Source of the DNA: Acidovorax soli
GTDB lineage: Bacteria > Pseudomonadota > Gammaproteobacteria > Burkholderiales > Burkholderiaceae_C
Length of the DNA stretch: 64,000 bases
Assembly: GCF_014207955.1 (NCBI RefSeq)
Contig: NZ_JACHLK010000013.1
Coordinates: 62,001-126,000, forward strand
Direction of reading: 5' to 3'
Part shown: piece by piece, positions 51,726-63,530 of the stretch
Numbering within the stretch: the first letter of the stretch is position 1
Layout: every line of letters begins with the position of its first letter
The notes under the pieces: generated by a model
The model's input: the letters and a program-made list of their open reading frames with translations, nothing else
Databases searched by the model: none
Told to the model about the DNA's origin: nothing
Position numbers and translations under genes: made by a program

Positions 51726-52835
51726 TCAGGCGCGCTTTTGTTCAAATTCTCGCATGTAGTCCACCAGCGCCTGTACACCGGCCAATGGCATGGCGTTGTA
51801 GATGCTGGCACGCATGCCGCCCACGGACTTGTGGCCCTTGAGCTGCAGCAGGCCGCGCTCGCGGGCGCCGGCCAGGAAGGCTTCGTTGCGCGACTCGTCG
51901 CGCAGGAAGAAGGGGATGTTCATGCGCGAACGGGCGTTGGCCGCCACCTTGTTCACGTACAGCTGCGAGGCGTCGATGGCGTTGTACAGCAGCTCGGCCT
52001 TGGCGATGTTGCGCTGCTCCATGGCGGCCACGCCGCTCAGCTCGCCCTCGCGCTGGCGCAGCAGCCACTGGAAGGTCAGGCCCGCCACGTAGATGCCCCA
52101 GGTGGGCGGGGTGTTGTACATGGACTCGTTGTCCGCCACGGTCTTGTAGTCGAAGGCGCTCGGGCAGGCGGGCAGGGCATGGCCCAGCAGGTCTTCGCGC
52201 ACCACCACCAGGGTCAGGCCGGCGGGGCCCAGGTTCTTCTGTGCGCCGCCGAAGGCCAGGCCTACGCGCGACCAGTCCACGCTGCGCGAGGCCACGTGCG
52301 AGGAGAAATCGATCACCAGAGGGGCATCGGAGCCCAGCGCCTTCAGATCGGGCAGCTCGTGGAATTCCGTGCCGTTGATGGTCTCGTTGCTGCAGATGTG
52401 CAGGTAGCTCGCGCCGCGGCTCAGGTTCCAGGTGGCGGGCGCGGGCAGGGTGGTGAAGTCGCTGTCCTGGCTGCTGGCGGCGATGTTGACCTCGGAGGCG
52501 TACTTGCGCGCCTCCTTCTGCGACTTCTGGCTCCAGCTGCCGGTGACCACGAAGTCCACGGTGCCGGCGCGCGAGAGGTTCAGCGGCACGATGGCGTTCT
52601 CGGCCAGGCCGCCGCCCTGCATGAACAGGATCTTGAAGTTCGCCGGTACGGCCAGCAGCGTGCGCAGGTCGGCCTCGGCCTGCTGGTAGATGGACAGAAA
52701 CTCCTTGCCGCGGTGGCTCATCTCCATCACGCCCATGCCGCTGCCGTGCCAGTCCAGCATTTCGGAGGCCGCTTGCTGCAGCACTTCGGCGGGGATGGCG
52801 GCGGGGCCGGCGGAGAAGTTGTAAGGGCGGTTCAT
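51726..52835 (-). CDS. serC: Phosphoserine aminotransferase
   Basis: 369 residues from MNRPYNFSAGPAAIPAEVLQ, the standard start; the upstream extension lacks similarity. The PLP lysine lies in FGGAQKNLGPAGLTLVVVRE. Other conserved blocks are MLDWHGSGMGVMEMSHRGKE and the C-terminal GHKSVGGMRASIYNAMP. It makes phosphoserine (serine path) and also serves pyridoxal phosphate synthesis. It lies between gyrA and pheA, a common beta-proteobacterial order. Confidence 0.96.
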   Translation of the reverse strand: MNRPYNFSAGPAAIPAEVLQQAASEMLDWHGSGMGVMEMSHRGKEFLSIYQQAEADLRTLLAVPANFKILFMQGGGLAENAIVPLNLSRAGTVDFVVTGSWSQKSQKEARKYASEVNIAASSQDSDFTTLPAPATWNLSRGASYLHICSNETINGTEFHELPDLKALGSDAPLVIDFSSHVASRSVDWSRVGLAFGGAQKNLGPAGLTLVVVREDLLGHALPACPSAFDYKTVADNESMYNTPPTWGIYVAGLTFQWLLRQREGELSGVAAMEQRNIAKAELLYNAIDASQLYVNKVAANARSRMNIPFFLRDESRNEAFLAGARERGLLQLKGHKSVGGMRASIYNAMPLAGVQALVDYMREFEQKRA

Positions 52836-52971
52836 CTCTGGCAAATCGAAAAGGTGGGAACTGTCTTGGAGGGCCGGCGGCACATGCCGCGCTGGCCCGC
52901 ATCACTGCATGCCTTCTGCGGGGCGGGCAGCAGCCGGTGCGACCGGCATGCCGCTGCGCCCGCGCAGCCCG

Positions 52972-55638
<2,667 letters not shown>

Positions 55639-55859
55639 AGGGCGGCAATGCGGCGAAGGAGAATCATTTTAGAGGGGAAAGCGTGTAGCGCTCCCGCAAC
55701 ATATCGCCGCAATTACGGTTTTGTCCTACGGGCCCCAAGGCGGTGCGGCCGCTTTTGCCCTGTTACGTATGGCACAATCAATTGAACGTTTCGGGTGATG
55801 GTCACCCCAGGCGTCCTGATTCGCAGCGCGGCTGCGGCTTTTTCCCCAAGAGGAGAACC
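55639..55859. promoter_or_regulatory. Divergent gyrA-ompA promoter region
   Basis: 221 bp between two strong housekeeping genes. A TAAAAT, possibly a -10, lies ~35 bp upstream of gyrA on the minus strand. On the ompA side an AGGAGAACC ribosome site abuts the ATG. No clear -35 was assigned. Confidence 0.5.
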
Positions 55860-56507
55860 ATGAAGAAACTGAACAAAGTGGCGATGTTGTTTGCCTCTGC
55901 AGCGCTCGCAACCGCCGCTGGCGCACAAACCGTTGACAACTGGAGAGATGCTTCTGGCCAACTGGTCTGGAAGAACGGCACGAACGAATACTGCTGGCGC
56001 AATGCCAACTGGACGCCTGCTACCGCTGCCCCAGGCTGCGACGGCGCCATCGCTGCTCCAGCTCCCGCCGCTGTTGCTCCTGCGACGCCCGGTACGACGA
56101 CTCCTCCGGCTGTGACTCCCCCTCCAGCCACGACGCCTCCTCCAGTCATGGCCAGCAAGGTCACCTACGCTGCTGACGCATTCTTCGACTTCGACAAGTC
56201 GGTGCTGAAGGCAGAAGGCAAGGCCAAGCTGGACGACCTGGTCTCCAAGGTCAAGGGCATCAACCTGGAAGTCATCATCGCCGTGGGTCACACCGACTCC
56301 GTGGGTTCCGATGCTTACAACCAGAAGCTGTCGGTCCGCCGTTCCGAAGCCGTCAAGGCTTACCTGGTGTCCAAGGGCATCGAAAAGAACCGCGTGTACA
56401 CCGAAGGCAAGGGCGAGAAGCAACCAGTGGCTGACAACAAGACCGCTGAAGGCCGCGCCAAGAACCGCCGCGTGGAAATCGAAGTGGTTGGCACCCGCGC
56501 CAACTGA
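55860..56507 (+). CDS. ompA: OmpA-family peptidoglycan-binding outer-membrane protein
   Basis: 215 residues from MKKLNKVAMLFASAALATAA, with a signal peptide cut near GAQ. The short N-terminal part has no beta-barrel but holds Cys-containing WKNGTNEYCWRNANW. A Pro/Thr-rich linker (~65-98) leads to the OmpA-like domain (FFDFDKSVLKAEGKAKLDDL, GHTDSVGSDAYNQKLSVRRS, NRRVEIEV), which binds peptidoglycan. This compact form is common in Comamonadaceae. Codon use looks optimised for high expression. It has a strong terminator. Confidence 0.93.
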   Translation: MKKLNKVAMLFASAALATAAGAQTVDNWRDASGQLVWKNGTNEYCWRNANWTPATAAPGCDGAIAAPAPAAVAPATPGTTTPPAVTPPPATTPPPVMASKVTYAADAFFDFDKSVLKAEGKAKLDDLVSKVKGINLEVIIAVGHTDSVGSDAYNQKLSVRRSEAVKAYLVSKGIEKNRVYTEGKGEKQPVADNKTAEGRAKNRRVEIEVVGTRAN

Positions 56508-56529
56508 TCTTCGGATTGGTTCGCACCAG

Positions 56530-56555
56530 AAAGCCCCGGCAACGGGGCTTTTTTT
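56530..56555 (+). terminator. Rho-independent terminator of ompA
   Basis: AAAGCCCCG-GCAA-CGGGGCTTTTTTT, a strong stem with T tract, 22 bp after the ompA stop. Confidence 0.92.
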
Positions 56556-56710
56556 CGTCTGTGCTTTCTATCCCGGCAGGCTGTGTTTTGTACTGGTACA
56601 AAGTGCCTGGTGCAGCGCTCCAGCCCGCTGCGCTCTCTATATAAGGTGGGCCATCTCTCCCTGGGGGCTTGTCCCTTCAGGCGCGCTCACCATCGTTGAC
56701 AATGCAGGCC

Positions 56711-57436
56711 ATGAGCGACGACACGACCACCCCCACCCTCAATGCCGATCCGGCCGAGCTGGCCAAGTTTTCTGCGCTGGCGCACCGCTGGTGGGATCCG
56801 GACAGCGAGTTCCGCCCCCTGCACCAGATCAACCCGCTGCGCCTGGACTGGATCCACGCCCAGGCGGGCCTGGGCGGCAAGCGCGTGCTCGACGTGGGCT
56901 GTGGCGGCGGCATCCTGGCCGACTCCATGGCGCGCAAGGGGGCCGACGTGACCGGTATCGACCTGGCTACCAAGGCCTTGCGTGTGGCGCAACTGCACGC
57001 GCTGGAAGCCGGCACCAAAGGGGTGCAATACCGTGAGATCAGTGTCGAAGCACTGGCTGCCGAGCAGCCCGCCAGCTTCGATGTGGTGACCTGCATGGAG
57101 ATGCTCGAGCATGTACCCGACCCGGCCTCCGTCGTCAAGGCTTGTTCTGCATTGGTCAGGCCCGGCGGCTGGGTATTCTTCTCCACCATCCACCGCAATG
57201 CCAAGGCCTTCATGCTGGCCATCGTGGGCGCGGAGTACGTGCTCAACATACTGCCGCGCGGCACGCACGAATACGCCAAGATGATCCGCCCGAGCGAGCT
57301 GGCATCGCACTGCCGCGTTGCCGGTCTCGATGTGCAGCAGACCCGCGGGCTGGAATACAACCCGCTGAGCAAGCGCTATTGGCTCAGTGCCGACACCAGC
57401 GTGAACTACATGTTCGCCACCCGCAAGCCTGCCTGA
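56711..57436 (+). CDS. ubiG: Ubiquinone biosynthesis O-methyltransferase UbiG
   Basis: 241 residues from MSDDTTTPTLNADPAELAKF; an ATG 9 bp upstream is equally in frame, and a CAGG site favours this one. The SAM loop is VLDVGCGGGILADSMARKGA. CMEMLEHVPDPASVVKACSA and the loop FFSTIHRNAKAFMLAIVGAE are typical UbiG. It performs both O-methylations of ubiquinone. It lies 18 bp before gph, a common pair. Confidence 0.94.
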   Translation: MSDDTTTPTLNADPAELAKFSALAHRWWDPDSEFRPLHQINPLRLDWIHAQAGLGGKRVLDVGCGGGILADSMARKGADVTGIDLATKALRVAQLHALEAGTKGVQYREISVEALAAEQPASFDVVTCMEMLEHVPDPASVVKACSALVRPGGWVFFSTIHRNAKAFMLAIVGAEYVLNILPRGTHEYAKMIRPSELASHCRVAGLDVQQTRGLEYNPLSKRYWLSADTSVNYMFATRKPA

Positions 57437-57454
57437 TCCGCCCTGAGAGAGACT

Positions 57455-58141
57455 TTGTCCGTGACGCCGAACCCCGTATTCCACAACATCCGCGCCGTGC
57501 TGTTCGACCTGGACGGCACCCTGATCGACAGTGCCCCCGACCTGGCCGCCGCGGCCGACAAGATGCGCACCGACCGCGGCATGCCATCGCTGCCTCTTGA
57601 CCGGTACCGCCCCATGGCCGGCGCCGGCGCGCGCGGCATGCTGGGCGAGGCCTTCGGCCTCAAGCCCGAAGACGCCGAGTTCGCCGCCCTGCGCGAGGAG
57701 TTCTTTGCCAACTACGAGGCCCGCATGACGGTCTTGACCGAGGTGTTCGACGGCGTGCCCGCCCTGGTCGAGGCCTTGCAGGCCCGCGGCCTGGCCTGGG
57801 GTGTGGTGACCAACAAGGCCATGCGCTTCACCGACCCGCTCACGCGCGCCATGCCGCTGTTCGCCACGGCGGGCGCCGTGGTCAGCGGCGATACCACGCC
57901 GCATGCCAAGCCGCACCCGGCGCCGCTGCTGGAGGCGGCCGCGCGCTTGAAGATCGATGCCAGCCAGTGCATCTACGTGGGCGACGACGAGCGCGACATC
58001 GTGGCGGGCCTGGCGGCCGGCATGGGCACCGTGGCCGCCACCTACGGCTACCTGGGTGCTGCCCAGGCGCCGCAGGCCTGGGGTGCGCATGCTGCAATTA
58101 AATCTCCCTCCGAGCTCTTGCAATTGCTGGCACTGGCCTAA
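57455..58141 (+). CDS. gph: Phosphoglycolate phosphatase (HAD family)
   Basis: 228 residues. HAD motif I is LFDLDGTLIDSAPDL; motif II is the Thr in GVVTNKAM; motif III/IV is KPHPAPLLEAA and YVGDDERDI. It dephosphorylates 2-phosphoglycolate from oxidative DNA repair. The start is TTG at 57455 with a GAGAGAG site; a GTG at 57461 is an alternative. It is coupled to ubiG, and its 3' end contains the candidate ssrA promoter. Confidence 0.92.
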   Translation: MSVTPNPVFHNIRAVLFDLDGTLIDSAPDLAAAADKMRTDRGMPSLPLDRYRPMAGAGARGMLGEAFGLKPEDAEFAALREEFFANYEARMTVLTEVFDGVPALVEALQARGLAWGVVTNKAMRFTDPLTRAMPLFATAGAVVSGDTTPHAKPHPAPLLEAAARLKIDASQCIYVGDDERDIVAGLAAGMGTVAATYGYLGAAQAPQAWGAHAAIKSPSELLQLLALA

Positions 58142-58144
58142 AAT
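58118..58144 (+). promoter_or_regulatory. Candidate ssrA promoter
   Basis: TTGCAA and TAAAAT with a 15-bp spacer; the -10 ends 10 bp before the mature tmRNA 5' end. The -10 overlaps the gph stop codon. Confidence 0.5.
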
Positions 58145-58154
58145 AGGCAGTATT

Positions 58155-58541
58155 GGGGCTGTCCTGGTTTCGACGTGGGTTCGGAGCTAGTGTGGTGCAT
58201 GTCGAGCTTGAGTCACGCTCGTAAATCTCGATTTAACAAACTAACTGCAAACGACGAACGTTTCGCACTCGCTGCTTAATTGCCAGTGAGCCTTGCAACA
58301 GTTGGCCGATGGGCTGGGCAAGGGGGTTCTGAGCAATCAGCGCCTCCCGGCTGCAAGGATAATTACATGGGCTGGCTCCGATCCGGGTACCTTGGGTTGG
58401 GGCGAGATTCAAGGGTACTGGCGGCCGGTGTAGCGTGCGACTGCGCGACACAGGCGGCGAGATCCAAAACAGACCGCTAAACATGTAGATCTGCCTGGTG
58501 AAGGCTTGCGGACGCGGGTTCAATTCCCGCCAGCTCCACCA
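58155..58541 (+). ncRNA. ssrA: Transfer-messenger RNA (tmRNA)
   Basis: The 5' GGGGCTG pairs with the 3' CAGCTCCACCA (CCA encoded), forming the tRNA-like acceptor stem; the T arm is GCGGGTTCAATTCCCGC. The tag reading frame (58247-58279) is GCA AAC GAC GAA CGT TTC GCA CTC GCT GCT TAA, giving ANDERFALAA, a beta-proteobacterial tag. tmRNA rescues stalled ribosomes with SmpB and marks the product for ClpXP. The exact 5' end is set by the stem. Confidence 0.97.
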
Positions 58542-58554
58542 CCACAACGTCCAA

Positions 58555-58588
58555 GGGCGTTCGCTGACATCCAGCGAACGCCCTTTTT
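58555..58588 (+). terminator. Rho-independent terminator of ssrA
   Basis: GGGCGTTCGCTG-N5-CAGCGAACGCCC, a 12-bp perfect stem, then five Ts. Confidence 0.93.
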
Positions 58589-58637
58589 CTTTGCATCTTG
58601 CGATTGAGCCCCATGCCTGCGGCCATGGCGGGTGTCG

Positions 58638-60200
58638 CTATGGCGCTGGTCCTGCCGCAGAAGGGGCATGGCCGCCTGGGATCAGCAGGCTCTGGGCGAG
58701 TTGCTGCAGGTTCAGCAGCGTGAGCATGCGCTCCCCCTGGGCGTCCGCCACCAGCGCGCGGGCCTGCCAGCTCTCGGTCGAGAGCGGTTTGTCGCCTGCA
58801 TGCCCGGGTTGGGCGAAGCGCTCGCGGTCCTGCCGCGGCATCCAGTGGAGCTCGTCAATCCCGGTCAGCCGGGACACGGCGAAACCGACGGCCTCGTGCC
58901 CGTGCTCCACCACCAGCACGCTGGCGTCCGATGCGGCAGGCGCTGCGGGCCGTTCGAGCAAGGCCGCCAGGCTGTAGGTGGGAATGGCGCGCCCGCGGTG
59001 GACCATGAGCCCCAGTGCCGGGCCGGCGCTGTCGAACAACGGCGTACCGCGGGACCAGGGGACGATCTCGCTGACCTGCTCGATCGGGGTGGCCGAAGGG
59101 GCTCCGCCCAGGTCGAAGCACAGCAGCTTGCCTGCGGGGGCACTCTCTGGTGTGCCGTCGCTGCCGCCAGGGGTGTTGCTGCCTGCGCCGGCCTCGCTGG
59201 CGCGGTGCCGGGCTGCAGGGTGGCTGGCGCCGGTGTGCAGGCCCGCGAACCGGACCAGCTCGGCCAGGTCCACAAGCCGCTCGTCGTCCAGCAGCAGGTA
59301 GAAGGCGTCGGGATCGTGCACTTCGCGGTCCTGCAGGGCGCTGGCGGGCAGCAGGCCGAGGAACAGCTCCGGCCTTGGCAGTGCGGTGCGCGGCAGGGGG
59401 AGCGCGGCCGAGGAGTCGGCGGGCACGACATCGGTGATGGCATCGACCAGAAAGGCCAGCAGGCCCTTGGCGTAGTTGACCACGAAGGCCTGGCGCCTGG
59501 TGCCGGGCGCCGCATCCCGGGCCATGCCGCAGAAGGCGGCGAGATCGATGGCGGCCACCTGGGTGCCGGCCACGTCGATGACGCCGTGGCAGTAGCCGCC
59601 GCTCAGTGCCGAGGGGCGCACGTCGGGGTTGAGCACGGTACTGTGCACCACCCGCGATGACAGGGCCATGTGCAGGCCTGCGCTCTGGATCAGCAGCGCA
59701 TAGGTCGTCTGGGCGGATCCGGCGGCGTCGGCGCTGTCGGCCCCCGCGGTCTCGGGGGCGCGGGCCAGGGGCAGGTCGGCGAGGGCAGCCAGGCGCGCGG
59801 GGTCGAGCACGCTGATGAGGCTGCCGTTTTCGGGGTGGGGGAAGCTGCCCTTGAGCAGGGTTGTGTGGCCACTGGTCGCGTCGACGGCGTGCTGCTGTGG
59901 GTCCGGGCAACTGAACACGCCGCTCACCTGGTCCGCCAGCAGGCCCAGCAGGTGCTCGCCCTGGCGCAGTATGACGACGTTGGCCGGACCGTCGCCAGCG
60001 GGCTGGTTCAACTGGCGGCGCAGGTCCAGCACCGGCACCAGCAGCCCGCGCAGGTCCACCGCCCCCAGGATGGCGGGGTTGCCGCACGGAATTGCCATCG
60101 GCTGGCCCAGCGGCACGACCTCGCGCAACGCGTCGAGGTGCAGTGCCATCTGCATGGCTCCGAGGCGAAAGACCCCGTAGGGCGAGGTGGCGGTGCCCAT
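58638..60200 (-). CDS. Triple-domain CheW-like chemotaxis scaffold
   Basis: 520 residues from MGTATSPYGVFRLGAMQMAL; upstream in-frame residues overlie the chemoreceptor gene. Three CheW-type segments can be seen: ~5-145 (AILGAVDLRGLLVPVLDLRR), ~164-320 (CHGVIDVAGTQVAAIDLAAF) and ~362-510 (GLMVHRGRAIPTYSLAALLE). Each has the pattern of CheW: a hydrophobic strand, a GxVxxRGxxxPVxxL-type motif and a later LGxxVDxV-like strand. CheW links receptors to CheA; a chain of three could bridge several receptors. It overlaps the chemoreceptor stop by one base, so the two form an operon. No CheA is in the window. Confidence 0.82.
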   Translation of the reverse strand: MGTATSPYGVFRLGAMQMALHLDALREVVPLGQPMAIPCGNPAILGAVDLRGLLVPVLDLRRQLNQPAGDGPANVVILRQGEHLLGLLADQVSGVFSCPDPQQHAVDATSGHTTLLKGSFPHPENGSLISVLDPARLAALADLPLARAPETAGADSADAAGSAQTTYALLIQSAGLHMALSSRVVHSTVLNPDVRPSALSGGYCHGVIDVAGTQVAAIDLAAFCGMARDAAPGTRRQAFVVNYAKGLLAFLVDAITDVVPADSSAALPLPRTALPRPELFLGLLPASALQDREVHDPDAFYLLLDDERLVDLAELVRFAGLHTGASHPAARHRASEAGAGSNTPGGSDGTPESAPAGKLLCFDLGGAPSATPIEQVSEIVPWSRGTPLFDSAGPALGLMVHRGRAIPTYSLAALLERPAAPAASDASVLVVEHGHEAVGFAVSRLTGIDELHWMPRQDRERFAQPGHAGDKPLSTESWQARALVADAQGERMLTLLNLQQLAQSLLIPGGHAPSAAGPAP

Positions 60201-63200
60201 CAGGCCATGCCGGCGGCGCTCTGGCGCAGATCGCGCACGAAGGCCGAGACGGCGCCCGCGACCTCGTGCTGCTGGCCCGTGGCCTGGGCGATTTCGCCGA
60301 CCCGCTCGGCCGTCTGGCCGATGCCCTGGTCCATGCGCGCAAGACACTGGGCTGCAAGCTCGCTCACGTTCGCGCCGGTGCCGATGTGCTGGTTGGACAA
60401 CTCGATCAGACCGCCGATTTCCTTGGCTGCATTGGCACTGCGCTCCGCGAGCTTGCGCACCTCGGCCGCCACCACCGAGAAGCCCACGCCATACTGGCCC
60501 GCGCGCGCGGCCTCGATGGCCGCGTTGAAGGCCAGCAGGTTGGTCTGGTTGGCGATTTCGCCGATCACGCGCACGATGTCGGCCACCTTGCCTGCGCTTT
60601 GCTGGATCTGCCCGATCGCCGCGATGGACTGCTGGACCGCATCGCTGCTGGCCTGCGCGGCCTTGCGGGTGTCCTGGACCGAGGTGGTGGCCTGGTCTGT
60701 GTTGCGGGTGATGGTGTGGATGCTGCTCTCCAGCTGCTGGGCGCTGGTGGACAGCGTGGCGGTCTGGTCGGTCAGGAAGCGCTGGAGCTTGACCTCGGCC
60801 GTGACGTCGTAGGCGAACTTGACCACCTTGACCACCTGGCCCTGCAGGTCCCGCACGGGGTTGTAGGAGGCCTGGATCCAGACGTCGCGCCCGAACTTGC
60901 CGACGCGGTGAAAGCGCCCGGAGATGAACTGGCCTTCGCCGAGCCGGAGCCAGAAATCGCGGTACTCGGGGCTCTGGGTGTAGTCCGCGGTGCAGAACAT
61001 GCTGTGGTGGTGGCCCTGGATCTCGCGCAGCGTATAGCCCATGGCCGCGAGGAAATTGCGGTTGGCGCGCAGCACATTGCCGTCGAGGTCGAACTCGATG
61101 ACCGCCTGGCTCAGGTCGAGCGCGGCAATCTTGGCGGCGTATTCGGCGTTGCTGAGCTTGGTGTGGGTGACGTCGTAGGCGAACTTGACGATCTTGACCG
61201 GCTTGCCGCTGGGGTCGAACACCGGGTTGTAGGTGGCCTGTATCCAGACCTCCTTGCCGCCGCGCCCGTAGCGCCGGTACTCGCCCGCTTCATACTCGCC
61301 CCGGGCGAGCCGCTCCCAGAAGTTCTGGTACTCGCTGCTGTTGGCCAGCTCGGGGGCCACGAACATGCGGTGGTGGCGGCCACGGATTTCGTCCAGGTGG
61401 TAGTCCATGAGCTTCAGGAAGTTCTCGTTCGCGCCCAGCACCTTGCCGTCCAGGTCGAACTCGATCACGGCCTGCGAGCGGCTGACCGCCTTGAGCTTGC
61501 TGTCGGCGTCCAGCCGCTCCAGCTTGTCGGCCGTCACGTCCTGGCCCAGCATCACCACCTTGGAGAGGGCGCCATCGAGGTCCATGACCGGGTTGAGGCT
61601 GGCGGAGAACCAGATTTCGCGCCCGCCCGACCCCATGCGCCGGAACTCCTCACGCACCGCCCGGCCGCTGCGCAGGGCATTCCAGACCTCGTGGCTCTTG
61701 GCGCTGTTGAGGTCTTCGGGCATCTGGAACATCGACTCCTTCTTGCCCACCATCTCGCTGCGCGTGAAGCCGCTGGCCTGTTCCATCAGCGGGTTGACGT
61801 TCAGGATGGTGCCCTCCCGGTCCATTTCGAGCACGCAGCTGCTGGCCGAGATCGCGTTCATGCGTGCCTGCACCTCCAGGCTCGCGACCTTGGCATCGGT
61901 CACGTCGCTGCAGTACTTGACGACCTTCACCGGCAGGCCGTCCACGCCCAGGATGGGGTTGTAGGTGGCCTGTATCCACACCGCGCGGCCATTCTTGGCC
62001 AGGCGCAGGTACTCGCCGCTTTCGTACTCGCCGCGCCCGAGCTTGAGCCAGAAGGCGCGGTAGGCCGCGCTCTGGGCCTCGTCGCGTGGCACGAAGATGC
62101 GGTGGTGCTGGCCCTGGATCTCGTCCAGGGCATAGTCCATCAGCTGCAGGAAGTTGGGGTTGGCGCGCAGGATGTTGCCTTGCAGGTCGAACTCGATCAC
62201 GCCCTGCGAGCGTTCGATGGCCGCGACCTTGCCATCGTCCTCGATGGACTTGAGCTTGGCGGCCGTGATGTCGCTGGCAAACTTGATCACCTTGTAGGGC
62301 TGGCCGTTCTCGTCCGGAACCGGGGTGTAGGTGGCCTGGAGCCAGACGGGTCGGCCCTTGCTGTCCACGCGCATGAACTCGCCACTGCGCGATTCGCCGT
62401 TGCGCAGGGCCTCCCAGAAGCTGGCGTACTCCGCGCTCTCGCGGTAGGCGGGCAGGCAGAACATGCGGTGGTGCTGCCCCTGTATCTCGGACAGGCCATA
62501 CCCCATGGTCTGCAGAAAGCGGGTGTTGGCGTGGCGGATATGGCCCTCCATGTCGAACTCGATGACGGCCTGGGTGTGGTCTATGGCGCGGATCATCCCG
62601 GAGTTGTCCAGGGCCCGGCGCTTGTCGGCCGTGATGTCGCTGCAAAACTTGACCACCCTGGCGATGCGCCCCTGGGCATCCGCGATGGGGGTGTAGGTGG
62701 CCTGCAGCCACAGGGGGCTGCCATCGGCCTTCACCCGCTGGAACTGGCCCGCCTGCGGCAGGCCCTTGCCCAGGTCCTGCCAGAAGCGTTCATAGGCCTC
62801 GCTCTGGGCAAAGTCGGGCAGGCAGAACATGCGGTGGTGCTTGCCCACGATCTGCTCGAACGAGAAGCCGGTGGTGTTGCAGAAGTTGGCGTTGGCGGTG
62901 AGGATGTTGCCTTCGGGGTCGAACTCGATCACGGCCTGCGTGCGGTCGATGGCCGCGAGCTTGGCCGCGTCGGTGTCCGGGTGCCCATCCTGCCTGCCGT
63001 TGGCCTCCACCAGCAGAAGGTGGCTGCCATCGCCCAGCGCCAGCCGCTCCAGGTGCAGCATCTCGCCGGACCGGGAGGGAGTCTGCAGGCTGGCGCGGCC
63101 CTCTGCTGCGGGCCACTCGGCGCCCGGAAAGAGTTCCTGCAGGCGCAGCCCCAGGCTGGGCGGGGGCGGCTCGGCCAGCAACTGCCAGAAGCCGGGTGAT

Positions 63201-63358
63201 GCGTCGACCAGGGTGCCGTCGGCGTCCAGCAGGGCCAGCCCCCGGTCGCGCCCGAGGGCACACACCAGGCGCAGCAAGGTTTTGCACGTGGCGCCTGGCA
63301 GCGGCTTGCCATCCTCCAGCACTTTGAGCAAGCGATCACTGGTGATATCGAGCAGCAT
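60200..63358 (-). CDS. Soluble chemoreceptor with six tandem PAS domains (BdlA/Aer-like)
   Basis: 1052 residues from MLLDITSDRLLKVLEDGKPL, with no membrane helix. A degenerate PAS-like stretch lies near 40-110. Six PAS-PAC units of ~122 residues follow between ~135 and ~860, each beginning near an AVIEFDxxGxIxxAN motif. Five have an HHxMF or HHRIF motif; unit 4 (~501-616) has KKESMFQM instead. The C-terminal ~190 residues are a short MCP signalling domain (VIGEIANQTNLLAFNAAIEA, ARAGQYGVGFSVVAAEVRKL). The PAS type with HHRMF and WIQATYNP resembles BdlA and Aer-like sensors of oxygen or redox. It shares an operon with the triple-CheW gene. Confidence 0.9.
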   Translation of the reverse strand: MLLDITSDRLLKVLEDGKPLPGATCKTLLRLVCALGRDRGLALLDADGTLVDASPGFWQLLAEPPPPSLGLRLQELFPGAEWPAAEGRASLQTPSRSGEMLHLERLALGDGSHLLLVEANGRQDGHPDTDAAKLAAIDRTQAVIEFDPEGNILTANANFCNTTGFSFEQIVGKHHRMFCLPDFAQSEAYERFWQDLGKGLPQAGQFQRVKADGSPLWLQATYTPIADAQGRIARVVKFCSDITADKRRALDNSGMIRAIDHTQAVIEFDMEGHIRHANTRFLQTMGYGLSEIQGQHHRMFCLPAYRESAEYASFWEALRNGESRSGEFMRVDSKGRPVWLQATYTPVPDENGQPYKVIKFASDITAAKLKSIEDDGKVAAIERSQGVIEFDLQGNILRANPNFLQLMDYALDEIQGQHHRIFVPRDEAQSAAYRAFWLKLGRGEYESGEYLRLAKNGRAVWIQATYNPILGVDGLPVKVVKYCSDVTDAKVASLEVQARMNAISASSCVLEMDREGTILNVNPLMEQASGFTRSEMVGKKESMFQMPEDLNSAKSHEVWNALRSGRAVREEFRRMGSGGREIWFSASLNPVMDLDGALSKVVMLGQDVTADKLERLDADSKLKAVSRSQAVIEFDLDGKVLGANENFLKLMDYHLDEIRGRHHRMFVAPELANSSEYQNFWERLARGEYEAGEYRRYGRGGKEVWIQATYNPVFDPSGKPVKIVKFAYDVTHTKLSNAEYAAKIAALDLSQAVIEFDLDGNVLRANRNFLAAMGYTLREIQGHHHSMFCTADYTQSPEYRDFWLRLGEGQFISGRFHRVGKFGRDVWIQASYNPVRDLQGQVVKVVKFAYDVTAEVKLQRFLTDQTATLSTSAQQLESSIHTITRNTDQATTSVQDTRKAAQASSDAVQQSIAAIGQIQQSAGKVADIVRVIGEIANQTNLLAFNAAIEAARAGQYGVGFSVVAAEVRKLAERSANAAKEIGGLIELSNQHIGTGANVSELAAQCLARMDQGIGQTAERVGEIAQATGQQHEVAGAVSAFVRDLRQSAAGMA
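60779..62956 (-). repeat. Six tandem ~366-bp PAS-coding repeats
   Basis: The VIEFD-coding segment recurs about every 366 bp (near 62910, 62548, 62184, 61818, 61450 and 61084). Unit 4 is the most diverged. Units 1, 2, 3, 5 and 6 share long protein identity, which indicates repeated internal duplication. Confidence 0.8.
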
Positions 63359-63404
63359 GGACGGCCTCCTCCCGAAGGTGTGGTGCAGACTGGTGCGGAC
63401 TTCG

Positions 63405-63432
63405 ATTATTGGTATCGGACCGGATTTGTCCA
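63405..63432 (-). promoter_or_regulatory. Candidate promoter of the chemoreceptor-CheW operon
   Basis: On the minus strand TGGACA and AATAAT with a 16-bp spacer, each one base from consensus, ~47 bp before the chemoreceptor ATG. Confidence 0.45.
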
Positions 63433-63530
63433 GACTAATTGGCAACCGGGCGCTTTCCCCTGGGGTCGGCATGGTCTGCGGAGCACCTTGCATCGGGCAT
63501 CGGGCCGGATCGGCCGCCTCCGTGGTTCTT

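Noticed and set aside
52836..52971. Terminator between gyrA and serC
   Set aside because: GC-rich partial hairpins are present but without a T tract, and the genes are likely co-transcribed.
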